The notes under the pieces were generated by a model. The model made no database searches, was not told the DNA's origin, and saw nothing but the letters and a program-made list of their open reading frames with translations. The translations under genes were made by a program, and so were the position numbers. From Acridotheres tristis (taxonomy: Eukaryota; Chordata; Aves; Passeriformes; Sturnidae), in assembly GCA_037013685.1 (NCBI GenBank), contig CM072887.1:88432347-88496346 (forward strand): 64,000 nucleotides of DNA, given 5' to 3'. This document shows positions 50,903-64,000 of the stretch, in pieces (the first letter of the stretch is position 1; every line of letters begins with the position of its first letter).

Positions 50903-53900
50903 GTGTGTAAGTCTGGTCATCAGGGTGAGATTTTTACCTGTGCAGTTAATTCAGGTAGTGGAATGCACAAGATAAAATAGTTGGTGTTAATATACTCATA
51001 GAGTACCCTTTACAGACAAAGGAGCATCTGGATTAAAAGATTAGACTCTTCTCACACTCAAGAAAGAATTTCTCTGGTTTTGATGGGAAAAAAAGGTGAA
51101 AACTGGTTTAAAAACAGAATTTTTAAATGTGCATAGAACTTTATAGTTAGTACACAGCACTTTTTATCCCATGAAAATATGTAGTCAGGAAAGAGAACCA
51201 GTTTCTGTGGAAACTCTTCCAGAAGGAGGTGAGCCTACCTAAATTTTTAAAAGAGCAGATCTATTTCTAAAATTATTTATGAAACAGTAGGAAGGTGAAT
51301 GTTCACAAAACTTCTTTTTGATCTTGACTGAATTGGTTGGACTTTTATTACACAATATTTACAAGCCTGTGTCTTCTAGAGAAGTGGTTGAGTATAGGCT
51401 TAGCATGAACAAAAAGCTCTAATGAGTCCAATCATAGCTTTCTAAATAAGGAAATTTGCATGGAGGAAAGTACCTAGGTTTTTTTTTTACCTCATTAGTA
51501 TCTGTACAAGAAAAGGTTTTTTTCTATTCCCTTACAATTTATCAGTTGAAGCCCTCCAGTAGCTATACTAGACCAGACACTTCATAAAACCTAACTTGGG
51601 TAATGCATTTTGGAAACTGTTAGCTGTCAAAATAAAGAATGTTTTTACCTAGCAGGTAGCAGCAAACTTCTGTGTCTTGCAGCCACAGGCATCAGTGGAA
51701 GCAGATGGTACGAGCTAGCTTAATAAGCAGTAGGACAAATTCTTAAACAATAAGTATAAAACTGTATTGTAAAAGTATGAGGCAGAAGTATGTGCTTCAG
51801 TATTCCTGCTCCTAGAGTTGTGGAACTGACTGCAGCAGTATGAGGGGAAGGGACTGCAGAAATTGGGCAGCCCTCATTCGCCTAAACAGCTTTGCCTTTT
51901 GCCATTGTAAATGTAGCATTGGGCAGAATCAGTTGAAGCATTCTATTGTTTGGAATTGTTTTACTCTAATCCAACCGATTCATAAAGCCTCAAAACTACA
52001 GAAGTTCTTAGACATAGCTCTTTCATAAATTACATGGGATAAAAGGATCAACTCAATATATTTGATGGCACCATCTTTAGAATGATTGTCTTAGGTGACC
52101 TGGATACTTGGTGTGCTCAGGTGAGATGATGGTGCTGATCATCCTTGTTACTCCCATCCATTTCCAGTTCTGAGACTTTTTTTCTGTATTAACAGATCAT
52201 CTTGCCCTATATAAGTCTAGCTGAATGCAAGCAAAAGATAAAAGATTATTAGCACATATGGAATGGCACAGTCCAAAGGTTTATTATGTGGATGATTATT
52301 AAGGATAAATACTTATATGAATTATATTTATATTACTACTGCATGCTTACTAAGATTTCATTTAGATTTACTAAAGGGAACATTGACTTGGAAGCAGTGG
52401 ATGTTTATACAATTCACAATACCTATGAGTTGAGCTTTTATTAGATTTTAACAGATGAAGAAGGAATACAGTCCTGAAGATTCATACTATTTAGAAATCA
52501 ATGGCCATCTAATCTAAAGCATAAGCACAGAGACCCCACATACTAATATTAAAATTAGAGGAAATGTGCTTTTACAAATATGAATATAAAAGGAGCTGCG
52601 CTGCATTTATACAAATCTTGATGGGTAGTGGTACAAAATCCACACTTTTCATAAAGTAGCAGAGAGAAAAACAAGACAGAAAACTGCAAATTAATATGGA
52701 AAAGCAGGCATCCTACTCTCGGTACATCTTTTTCAAATTAAATAGTCATAACCTACTCTATTTGGTATCATATTTTTAAATCAAGAATACATTAATTTGG
52801 TCCTTGTAATACTAAGGAAATACTTGGCAATGTTCAGTCACTGGCTAGTTTGCAATTTACTTTCACAGCTTCTATCAAGATAAGGCCAGTAGTTAAAATA
52901 CAACGTATTGAAGCCAAGGTCTTTTACTGAGAGGATTCCTAACCCATATATTGAGACCTGATTATATGTGCTACATACTATATGGTAGATTTTTGTTATA
53001 GGTCAAGTCCTGTGTTAGAGGCTTGTACCAGCCTTCTGAAATTACTTCAAGAAGTTCGGTTGTGTGAAGAGAATCTGTGTGTTTCCTTTGAGAAATTTAT
53101 GGTAAGAGATGAATAAAGTTATGCAAAGTATGTTGTTTTTGAGACATAAGTAAATAAATAGAAATCCACCAGTCTTTATTTTCTGCCTGCAATGTAAGTA
53201 GCTGAGAGAAAGAAGGTAAAAGAGCAGAGTGAGAGAGGTGATCGAAGGTGAAGAAGAGTTGCCATCTGAGGAAGAGTCACGCAGTCTGGGACTCTTCACA
53301 TTCAGGCTGGAATGGTGACTGAGGCTTCCTGGTGTGGTTCATTGCATGACACGTAACTCCAATGTACAACAGGCCTGAATACAGAGGAGGAAGCTCCTCT
53401 GAGGTCAGCTTTAATATGAAGCCAGTATCTCTCTCTCAGGCAGTTCCAAGACAAGAAGTTCTAAACTGATGGAGGTTGACAGAGTATTCTCTGCTCCTAT
53501 AATTCGTTCCTCTCACTTTCCTCTTTGCCACTAGTCTGCATGTGGGCGTGTATCTGCAAAGGACAGATACAGGGCTACACAGACCTTTGTTCTGAATTCA
53601 TGCAGCTGTTCTTATATTCCTTCAGAGCATGCTAAAGCCAATGCATAAAGAAATTGTGGAAGCACAGATTTCTTACTTGGAATTCACTTCCTTCTCTATG
53701 GGTCAGAGAGGTAGCTCCTCTTGGTCTTCTTACAGGCTTGAGATGTCAGTGTGTGCCATTAAATATGACTCCACCCCTGCCCTTGGGGAAGAGGACTGCA
53801 CAATGGGCAGTAGGTTTTTCTGAGATTTTATGTCTTCTGAGATTTTAAGTGCTCTTGTTATTCTGTGTTCTGGACATTTTTCTGCCCAGATGCAAACGTT

Positions 53901-54746
53901 GTTTTAGCTTTCAAAACACATACTTCAGGATGATTCTTGTAATTATATTTTCTTTGCTCATTTGCTGTTACTTTAACATCCACCTTTGACTTACTTTGGA
54001 AATAGTACTCACTGTACTATTACCACTACAAGCAGGCAGTAATCCAAATTTTGACAGAAAAATAAAGCAAAAAATTAAATGCATCTTATTTTTCATTTGA
54101 TTGGAACACTTTCTTGTATCTTGCTCTCCACTTGCTCACTTTACCAGTGAACTTTCTGAGGTGTCTTCCTTACTGGACATAGCCTGTTCTCCTCATCAGA
54201 TCTTCCCAAGGGATGGTGCACTGCCAGAGTTTGAAATCTTAACCGTATATTTTGTGATTCAGATTCAGGACTTAAGGATTTAGAGGCTAGGGATGAATGA
54301 ACTTGTGTCTTCAAATCAGACATACTTTAGGGTAATGTGAAAATGAGAATCCTATACTAATTTAGTAAAAGGTAAACCTACAGTATTATTTTTTTAAATT
54401 ATATTCATTTAATATTATAGAAACTACTATATACAAATTCACATTGTATATAAGAATCAAATTATTTAACACAGCCATACACCAGTTGGTCCGAGATTTT
54501 GAGTACATTAAAGTCCAGTTTGCTGTTTATTCATTAGTAAAGGAAAATATCTCTTATTGTTTAAGCTGTTTTTCCTCATTACAGAGCCCATGAATGTCCA
54601 TCCCCATGTAGGAAGGGAGAATAAGTCCCTTATGGAATGGCAAGTTGTCTGCTGTTGATCTTAATGTTTTAATGATCTGCAGATCCAGATCTTGCATCTG
54701 GACCTTTGGCCATCACCAAAACCACAAAACAACTACAGCGAGTTCA

Positions 54747-55515
54747 TAGAATCATGGAATGTTAAGGTGTTGGAATGGGCCTTAAAGATCTAGTCCAAAG
54801 CCATGGACATGGCTTGCCATGGGCAGGAACACCTCTCACTAGACCAAGTTGCTCAAAGCCTTGTCCAGCCTGGCCTCGGACACTGTCAGGGATGAGTTGC
54901 TCTTTCAGTTTGTACCTCCTTGTTCTGTCTACAGTTTCTGACAGAGTTTGTCTCCAGCTTCACTGTAGGCCCCTTCAGACACTGAAAGACTGTAGTGAGG
55001 GTCTCCACAAAAACCTTCTCTTCTCCAAGCTGAACAGCCCCAACTTTCTCAGCTTGTCTTAGTAGGGAAGGTGCTCCAGTCCCCATCAACTTCATGGCCT
55101 CTTCGGACTTGCTCCCACAGTTCCATGTCCTTTTTATGCTGGGGACACTGAACTGGGTGCAGCACTACAGGTGGGGTCTCACGAGCATGGAGTAGAAGTG
55201 TAGAATCACCTCTCACCCTGCTGGCCACGCTGCTGTGGATGCAGCCCAGGACACACTTGGCCTTCTGGGCTATGAGCACTCACTGCCGTCTTGTGTTGAG
55301 TTTTCATCAACCATCACCCCCAAGTCCTTCTCCACAGGGCTGTTCTCAGTCCCTTCTCTGCCCAGCCTTAGTGGTGCCTGGGATTGCCATGACCCAGGTG
55401 TAAGACCTTGCATTTCTCTTGGTTGAAATTCATGGACTTTGCATTGGCCCATGTCTCAAGATTCTCAAGGTCCCTCTGGATGGCATCTCCTCCCTTCATG
55501 TAGACTCTTGCTGTA
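54747..55515 (-). mobile_element. CR1 LINE fragment with 3' end
   Basis: The left end has reverse-complemented CR1 terminal repeats (tcatagaatcatggaat), followed by ccatgggcaggaacacctct, then a long CR1 3' region with phrases such as ctccaagctgaacagcccca and ctttgcattggcccatgtct. It is 5'-truncated at about 55515. All frames are broken. Confidence 0.88.
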
Positions 55516-57099
55516 AGGGTCTTTGAGTCAAAAGGAGAATTCACAGCTCCTAGGTTTCCTCTGACTGAGAAAAGAGGTGAGTCCTGTAAATAAATTCATA
55601 GAGAAAAATGAAATAGGGCTAGAGGGAACAAATCGTTGCTTGATTTGCACATGGTTTATTTTCAAAGCTGTAACCACTGTGGCAGTGAGTTGGTGCTTAC
55701 AAGGACCCAGTTTTGGCCTCGTATTTACCTCTCTGATTGGAGGTGAGGTTGGCAAAAAGATGAAAGGTCTTTGTCTCCTTCCAATCCCAGAAGTGCCTGG
55801 AGCTAGTTTTCCTAGGAGCTGGTTACTTGGAGTCTTCAATGTTACCCTAGTGTTTGCTTGGATGCTCCTGGTCCTCATGAACTTTATACACCCGAGCCCA
55901 TCTTTCTTGTAAACCTTTTCTTATTCTAAAACTTGGGGAGGATTAAAGGTCTCAGAGTGCCCTTGGGAGTCCTCTGGCCATCAAAAGTAGTAGTGGCAGA
56001 AGTAGAAGGGAAAAATAAACCAAGGAATAGAGTGGCCTATATCATGTAAAAAAATCACATTGAAGTCTCAAGAGCGAAGGAAGTAATATTAATATTCTAA
56101 AGTACCACCATAATAAGTCTGAATGCAACTGCTAGAAGTGACAGATTTAGTTTTTCCTAGGTAGATTCCCAAACCGCTAATGAAGTTACAGCCAAGGAAG
56201 TTATTACCAATGGCATAATTGGTAAACAAGTGCCAGAAATATTCCATTCCCAAACACAAGGTTTTCCTAAATGTCCACAACATATCTGTCCAGAAAACAA
56301 AAATGCAGTACGGAATGTTTATTGTCTGAATGGTATATAGCAAATGCTGGAGTTCACTTGTGAGCATTATGAGCTCAGCAAATGTTTTCCCATTAATTTG
56401 GTGCTTTATAATCAGTGTGAAATTGTTAATTTACATGTAAAATTAATTAAACAAATATAATTTATTCTGCATTTATTAAGGTGTCCTCAGAATTAATGTA
56501 GTAGTGCTGTGGTGACCATGATAAACTAAGAACATCTGTGATACAGTTTTTTAAGAATAGATGAAATCTTTTATCGTAGTATCTAATGGTTTTGTGAAAA
56601 GCAGACAAGCTTGTGGTTACTAAAACATCTCCAAATATGGAGATATTCAATCTTCATTTTCAATCTTCCAATGTGGAATAGACACTGCAAACTTCAAATA
56701 CAAGTACGATTTGTGAACTGCTCTGGGTTAAACTGGAGATGTTTCAACTACAGAAGAGAAACAATATCCAGGTACAGGAGTAGCTATATTAGATCCATCT
56801 AATTCAACATCATGTCTTTGACAGAAATTGGTTAGGAAAAGGTATTTGGGTGAGTTTGTGGTCTTCCGTCTTCATCTCTTAGCTCTTTCAGAGGCACATG
56901 AGAGTTGGGGATGATGGATCTCCATCACTGTTAACCCCAAAGTGTGCTCAAAACCCAACATATCTGAATTCCCACGCAGATAAAGTACAGTCTCTTGTTT
57001 CAATATGTTTCTTGCTAGGAGGCTGTGGGAGGAAGGGAATACACTGTAATGGCACTTAGGCAGTGCTCTCTGTGACAACGAGATAACAAGATGCAAGAA

Positions 57100-57352
57100 T
57101 CACCGGTTGCAGCAAGAGAGATTCTAATTGGGCACCAGGAAATTCTTCACTGTGGGGGTGGCTAAGCACTGGGATGTGCTTCCTGGACGGCATGTGGGAT
57201 CCACCTCTGAAGATTTTCAAAACATGACTGAACAAGTCCTTGGACATCCTAATTTAATTTTTCAGTTAAACTGACTTGAAGCAGGAGGTTGAACTGAATG
57301 ACTTCCAGAAACCCTTTCCATCAGAATTTTTCTGTGTTACTGTGATTCTGTC
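57100..57352 (+). mobile_element. CR1 LINE 3' fragment, plus orientation
   Basis: It includes aggaaattcttcactgtggg, a stretch resembling gatccacctctgaagatttt, ggaggttgaactgaatgact, and the closing ctgtgttactgtgattctg, in the order expected of a CR1 3' end. The left boundary is approximate. Confidence 0.82.
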
Positions 57353-58903
57353 CTTATTTTCCTTCCTTTAACAGCTGTAATTCTGGCAGATGTTATTCCA
57401 TCTTTACAATGGTAAAATTCTTAGCTGAGTTTTTTGAAACTAGTATTTCTTTATGCATCTCTATTGTGTGTTATATTGTAATCCCCAGTCTTTAACTGAA
57501 ATTACTTGATGATAATCAAAATTTTGGGTTTATAAGTTTAACAGTTTTACATTAACAGCACAAAAGAGCACTGCAGAAGTTACTTCTATTAAACTGAGGA
57601 GGTTTGCCAATTCATGTGATAATCAACTGAGAAACAGTGAGAAATAATAGCTTGGGGTTAGGAAATAATGTTATTATCTGACTGTGTCTAGAGATATTAT
57701 CAATAACGGAATGGCTAACTTCTCTGGTACTTAAATTGGCCGTGAAGTTAAAACAGCAAGAGCAATGGAGACTGTTCACTCGTAACACTGGAGTCTTCAG
57801 CTGTTAATGTCTTTAAGAGCTGTCTTGAAATCCTGAAACCGATAAATACATAATATTTCTAAACACCAGCTTAGGTCTGGAACCATAATTGTGTCATGGC
57901 TAAGTGTGTTCCTTATGTATGCAGTACACATGACTATCACTTATGAAACTTCAGGCAAAACAAATACTGTCAGATTTTTCTGGTAACTGGTGAGCTATCT
58001 GACATCAGAGAGAAGGTCTGTGTCAAATGTTTACAAACAAGCAAGATGAAAAGTTTTTGTACTTTATCAATAACATTGATATGGCTGCAAGAGATTGTGT
58101 TTCAGTGTTTGGAATGCTTTGAGTTGTCTGTGACATATGATTGTTAATCTGAAGTAATCAGAACCTTGAACAGTATCTTGCACAAAATATATTCATAAAT
58201 TCAAATATTTGTGAATTCTTTCCATTCCCTTCAGCTACCTGAAATGGAAAACCTGTGTGATGAAGGCCTAGAGGTGGGTTTGAGCTGTTATCATATGTTT
58301 ATCGATTATGAGATGTCATGTGTTCACAATTCATTTTGATCAAACAAATACATTAACATTTAAGTAGCAATCTTAATCTGACTAGTAAATAAATGAGGGT
58401 GGTTCAACTCAAGTCAAAATATGCATAGACTAGGGAGTAACTGAGTGAAAATGGAAATTGGAAGTTGCCCTTGCCAAGAATTAAACTTGTTTTTAAGTGG
58501 AGTAATTTATAAAGAAACAAAGAAAGTATTTAGAAGATAGAAAATATCTTAAGTTCAGCCATGCTGAACTATGAATGTATGGCATGCTGGAATGAGGCAG
58601 ACTATCATAAAAATATTAGCCACTATAAAAATCTTATCCAAATGAAGTAAATACTATCCTTTCATTTCTTTATCAAAGCCCAAGGAATTCCTGAATGAAG
58701 TAGCCAATATGATTTGAACTATTACAAGGGGCTTTAATGACTAGCACAGGATTTTAGACTGTTGAAAATTGCTCATCAAATAAGCTCTTCTCAACTGTTA
58801 TTCTAAATTGGCTCCAGAGAATCTTAATTTTCCTTTTTAAAACTCTAGTGTGCCAGTTGCTCTGTGCTTGTGTATACAAGGATCTTGGTCCTTATGTGCA
58901 CTT

Positions 58904-58966
58904 TCACACCTAACTCATAACTTCTGAGTTAGGTGTGAGATCTTATGAGATCTTATGAGATCTCAT
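58904..58966. repeat. 14-bp perfect inverted repeat followed by a 10-nt tandem repeat
   Basis: Tcacacctaactca (58904-58917) pairs perfectly with tgagttaggtgtga (58925-58938) around a 7-nt loop. Directly after it, agatcttatg is repeated twice and partly a third time (to about 58966). The second part can itself pair with the right arm of the hairpin (ggtgtgagatc against gagatctcatacc, imperfectly), giving two alternative hairpins. Confidence 0.85.
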
Positions 58967-61900
58967 ACCTGATCAACTTCTAGAAGCCTTGATTTCATCC
59001 TCTCACAACCCATATGAGGATCAGATCAAAAGGTTCTCAGGTACTTTGGTTCTCTGTTGGCTCTGATCCTCTCAACTACATTTCAGACATTTCAGTTTTT
59101 ATTTACTGTGATTTACAGTGAAATCATAGAAAATGCTCCCAATTCAACTTGCCTCAGTCAGCTTTAGTTCAGATTTTTAAAAAGCAGCACAAATTTCAGC
59201 AGAGATGTGAGCAGAGCTCACCAGAGGAGGCTGGTGCAGACTGCAGTGAGTAAGGAAGGTTTCCGGTGACCTCAGAGGCGTGAAGGGCTGGTGACCTTCT
59301 ACAGCATGAGCCAGAATGCAACATGTCCACACCCACAGGAAGAGCTACAAATGCAAGGTCATGTCCAGTTGTTATTATCCTGGTATAGGAAGCAATAAAA
59401 GAACAGTGGAGCTGGAAGACAAGTAAACAACAACACTTAGATTTTGATCAATAACCTCCAAGTTGGCAGTTACGTTAGGCATTTAATTGCTATGTTATTC
59501 ATAGTAGAAGTAGGGTTTTTTTGAAGGAGGGTCGTAATGAAACATGGTCTGAGTTTGGGAAACTACTGGCCATGTCAGAAGTAGGACAGAGTGAGAGACA
59601 AAAGGATAAGTGAGAAATACCAATATAAGTAATTGAGATGTGATAAGAATAGGAGTATTCCTTAAGGGCTAGTTCATAGGCAAATAATTTAATACCATCC
59701 TCTGTCATCTCGCTTCTGACTGAATGTACACATACATACTGTTTTAATATACCTTCTCAGCAATGTAGATTTCACTGTCAGAGTTTTTTGCTTGTCATTC
59801 TGCAGCTTCCCAATAAAACCTGCTATTCCTGAAAAAAAAAATTCTCCTTTCTTCTTTGAGTTTGTTCATTACTATTGCAAAATGTTCCTCCATAGCCTAA
59901 TAAAGTGCAGAAGTAGCTCTGTAGAGTGTCTGTTTGCTTTGATTTTATTTGATTTCATATTGGGCATTGAAGAAAGCCAGATACAACAAACAATGTGCAA
60001 TAATCAAGAATATTTATGGTAAAAAGTGCCTGAGTGACTATGGGTTTTAATGAATTGTTCTTTCTCCATTACCAGGTAGAAAATAACACAGTGGAGATGA
60101 TCAGGTCGTCAGCAGACATATAGGAGTCACACTATCCATAGAAGAAGCCTTGAGAAGTTTCTGAAAATGCCTGGCAGCAAGGGTGATCTTAGCTTTGAGA
60201 ATAGAAATATGAAGATAGGGAGAAAGGAGATTTGTACAACATTTAATTCTGTGTAGTGTAAAATTAAAGTTCTAGTTCAGTGTTATTATTCATGACAGCA
60301 ACTGGAAACTGTTTAGATAGTGCTTACTGGACATGTATTAACCAGGATGCTGAGAAATGCAGGTGGGTGATTGGCTGCTTTGAGGAGAGCTGTCAGTGCA
60401 ACTGAGCAGATTACTCCAATGAATTTCTGGCATCACAATAAATGGAAATACAGATGAAAATACAAATATTCCATATGGAGCTTAAAATATACAGACAGCA
60501 AATGTAACACAAAAATGAAGTGTATAGCTTATTTATTGAAAATTAAGGATTAAAAAGAAAATTAGATAGAAGTGATGATTTATTTAATAAGAAAAAGTAA
60601 GTAATTTATGCATAGAACTAAATATATTTGTCCAGAATATGCTGGTGCTCATACTTTGAATATAGCTCTTCTTCAAGTTAAGATTAGGTATTAAGAGGAG
60701 AAATAAATATGGTAATGCAGAAAAGATGATCATGAATTAAAGTCAGTATTTTTCTTTATCTGGACATTTATTGTGTATTAACATTGGACAACTTTATATT
60801 TCAGATGTTGTACCCCGATTGTGTTGGAATGCCTGATGTTAAATTATTTTTAGTGCTGGTAAACTTAAATAAGTCTGAATTCGTATGTATTACAGTCTGC
60901 ATTTAACATTCTTAAATAAAAAGCATGTTCCAGTCAATACAGGTATAATATCTTATCCTTCATCATTTCCTCCATCATCCTACAAAGTTTTGGGTAAGCC
61001 TTGCCAATAGTTCATGAAACAGCAGGTACAGTTCCATCTGTTCCTTTTCTCCTGAAGGAAATGTGTTTACATTTTATACTGCTTGGTTTTGTAGGATTTT
61101 GTAGGAAGAGTTGGGGATTTAAAGAACAAGCAAGCAAAGCTAACAAACAGATAGCTGGTATGTCTTAACAGGAAAATTTAAGACTGAAGAGACATGCCTT
61201 GCATTTGAAATGCAAATTGCTAAACACACAATGGTTATTTTCTGTCAAAAATAATTTTACAATTCATGGAATGACCTACAAAAAATTCCTTCTCTTGGAG
61301 ACTCACTTTATTTACCCTTAGACAAAAAGTTGGACTGTTGTACACATAAATTCATAAGAGTGTTGTATTAAACAACAAATCACATTTACAGCTTTTCGAT
61401 AACAGTTGGATATTTTTTGAATGAAAGGTGTTCTTTCAATAGTGTCAGAATTCTATTTTCCCATCAATTTAATTGATTCTACCTGCTTCATGCATATGTA
61501 ATGAACTGCTGACCTTCTTGATAAGTTTTCAGCAACAATAATGAAAGTAACAAATTAGAAAAATGCTTACAAAGAAATCAGAAATACACACAGAAAATAA
61601 AAAGGACAATCAAAATAGTTTTATTGACATTGTGAAGACCAGAACTTTCAATCTTTTAAACTATTTCTTGCAATAAAATCTTCATATAATTAAAATAAAT
61701 TTGCCTACAGGGATAAACCACGCCAAAACAGTGATTGGAAAGTGAGGTGCTTTAAATGTGAGGAATGTTTAAAAAAAAAAGGCTTCCTGTGCAAATTTCA
61801 ACCTGCTCTTTTTATGTATACACATTATCAGATAGCTTTCAATTACATGATTGTATCAGTATTGTTTCTTCATATTTGGAAATCCTGCCTTATTAAAGGG

Positions 61901-64000
61901 GTAAAGGGGTAGTTATTCCTTATTTCTTCTTCCTCCGGTATTTGATATCAGATCTTACTCAACATCCAACAGGCAGATTCTGCATCAAATTCAATATTAT
62001 CTAATATCTTCATGGATTATTGTGCTGTGCTCTTACCATGTCATGCAAGTGCTTCATAAAATTACTTAATCTATGGTTTTATGCAAAATTAAGTGCCACT
62101 ATTATCCTCATTTTATAAGTGAGAAATTGAGACATGTAAAGATTAAGGTCAGATTTGTCAAAAACATTCCCTAATTTTGGATGCTGAACACGAGATGTTT
62201 CATTGTTCATTTTCAAAGCACAAAATACTTTTACCACACTCTTTATCTTCAAAGCACAGTGTTAATCAACTTGATCAACTTTAAGAGCAGTATTGTAGCT
62301 GTGTCTCTGCCTGGAGAGACTGTGATTGGGTGTTTAGCAAATGGATTTATTAGCTCCCTATCTGAGAGATGGGGTACACTGAGTGCTGCAATAGGCCTTG
62401 CCAGAAGAGGAAAATGGTGCTTCACATCTGATCTAGGCTTTGGAAGGGTTCATGCTCTGATAATTTAGGGCATGCATTTGTGTGGAGTGTGTTTTAGAGA
62501 TGCTAAGGGAGTACCACTTGAGCTGAAATGTCCACATGATGCTGTGCATATTAGGAAATGCAAGAACAGTTCCTGTACTGTCAGGTAAGTGGTGTCTTTA
62601 TATCAGCATGGTGACACACCTCTACTAACAAGCCCAAATTTTCAGAGAGGTGAATTAGCTCATACACAGTAACTTAATGGCAATAGTTACCTTGTTTGTG
62701 AGCCAGCTCACTTGTCTCATTCTGCAAACAGGGTAGGCTGCCCACAGAAATATATGTGCCTGCTTACCCTAATCATGACTGATGCCACTTTGTTTACCCC
62801 TGTTTTGTCACAACAGAGCATCTGTATCCCTGCCTTCCAGTTTTCCATCAGTCCCAGAAATCATGCCCCTTTCTACCATTACAGATGCTCAGAGTCCTGT
62901 CAAGGTTTTCTTCTCTGCTTTATTTTTCATGTCAAGCATATCAGTAGGGAGACCAGAACCTGTGCATAGGATAGATAAAGAAAGGTCTCAGGCATTCTGA
63001 AAAGTAACTCTGATAGCTGAAAATCCATTTGCTCCTAGGAATCAAAAACAAGGCCACTTATTCCTTATGAATGACTCTTGAAGAGCAATTTTGTTGCAAT
63101 GCTTGGTTTTTTTGTTTTTTTTAGTAAATATGTGTCCCACGTCAAACTCCTTACGTATGTTTTATGTATGGCTTCATCTTATGGAATGATCTCTTCCACT
63201 TTTTTAAGGTCTGCCCAAAATCCAGGATTTGTAGATAGATAGATACTTGCTGGCACGTTTTAAGTGCTCAGTAGTGAAGTGTAGTCACAGTAAAGTACAG
63301 AAATCTACTAATGAAAGGGGGGAAAAGGACAACTTTTTTTCTTTTTTCTTTTTTTTTATTATTGAAGCAGTATATTGGAAAATTCCTGCTAAGGAAATGC
63401 ACAGGTAAATGGAGAATCCTTTCTGAATTAGTTAGTATTCCTATGTTTAAATGTTTTGGGACCTTTAATGGAAACCAAAGTAACTGATCTGAAAGAAGAT
63501 GATCTGTTGATAACTATTGTCCAACTAGTCTAAACTTGACATGCTTAATTATGTTGGCACATGAACAGACTCAGTTATTTTCAGATGTAAACATCCTACT
63601 GCTATAGAGGACACTGATACTTTTTGCAGCTTTTACAATTTGCCTGGAAGCAGTCTTCTCTATGGCATATCTGTTCACAGAAAATATTTTATTGCAAGGA
63701 AAAGTGATAGCAACATATTCTTGCAGCTGAAAGCATCAAGAAAAAAATTATCTCATTAATTCAGGAACTGAATGCAAGCTTAAGTTAAAGTATTTTCATT
63801 CAGTTATTAGCTTCCTTATTTCCTTTCAAGATAAGCAGCGAGAAGCCCTGCATCTTCTTATTGTGGTACTTTTAAAAAATGGTTTATCACTTTCAGATGT
63901 TACCAGTTTTACTTTCCTTTATTTCCCTTACATTTCTTCTTCTTACAATTCTGTACTAGTAGCCATATTAAATCTGTGTCTGTCATTCTTACATCTTGCC

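Larger units (their letters stand above)
50131..64000. other. Upstream intergenic region
   Basis: About 13.9 kb upstream of the FAM83B promoter. It holds an (AT)n microsatellite, two CR1 fragments, an inverted repeat near 58.9 kb and small simple repeats (for example a GATA run near 63229-63243). Open frames are short, and none resembles a known protein. No exon with convincing splice sites was recognised, nor any RNA gene. Confidence 0.7.

Noticed and set aside
57892..57930. tgtcatggctaagtg resembling the start of an avian LTR
   Set aside because: The match ends after about 8 bases, with no matching 3' terminus or duplication nearby.
1..64000. CRISPR arrays, operons, tRNA or rRNA genes, or a prokaryotic-type system
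   Set aside because: The window is vertebrate nuclear DNA with spliced exons. No spaced repeats, cloverleaf sequences or rRNA segments were seen.

Overview
The window looks like bird nuclear DNA. It is AT-rich with long introns. It carries several 5'-truncated CR1 LINE fragments, some still ending in the CR1-type 8-bp terminal repeats, and an avian-type solo LTR with an intact 5-bp target-site duplication. A passerine or related bird is likely, but the species cannot be fixed from the sequence.

One protein-coding gene can be supported: FAM83B, on the minus strand. Four coding exons join with consensus GT/AG sites and keep the frame: 45079-44636 (in an exon starting at 45139), 14385-14221, 6123-5999 and 3965-1610. 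Together they encode 1029 residues, against about 1011 in mammals as I recall them. A GC- and CpG-rich island at about 49430-50130 very likely holds the promoter and a noncoding first exon, with a candidate donor just after 49727. The transcribed locus therefore runs from about 49.9 kb down to at least 1.6 kb, with the 3'UTR continuing towards the left edge.

Layout from left to right: 1-1609, 3'UTR and flank; 1610-3965, last exon; 3966-5998, intron 4; 5999-6123, exon 4; 6124-14220, intron 3, with two antisense-type CR1 fragments and a pentanucleotide array; 14221-14385, exon 3; 14386-44635, the 30-kb intron 2, with a solo LTR, one CR1 and microsatellites; 44636-45139, exon 2; 45140-49726, intron 1; about 49430-50130, CpG island; 50131-64000, upstream intergenic DNA with two CR1 fragments and a strong inverted repeat, but no gene that I can recognise.

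FAM83B proteins have an N-terminal DUF1669 pseudo-phospholipase-D-like domain that scaffolds casein kinase 1 isoforms, and a long disordered Ser/Pro-rich tail linked to EGFR/RAS-MAPK signalling. Nothing here amounts to a new multi-gene system. The observations most worth checking are a KSP tandem repeat in the tail, upstream ORFs in the 5'UTR, the solo LTR next to exon 3, an (AAT)n tract 35 nt inside the exon 2 donor, and the inverted repeat at 58.9 kb.
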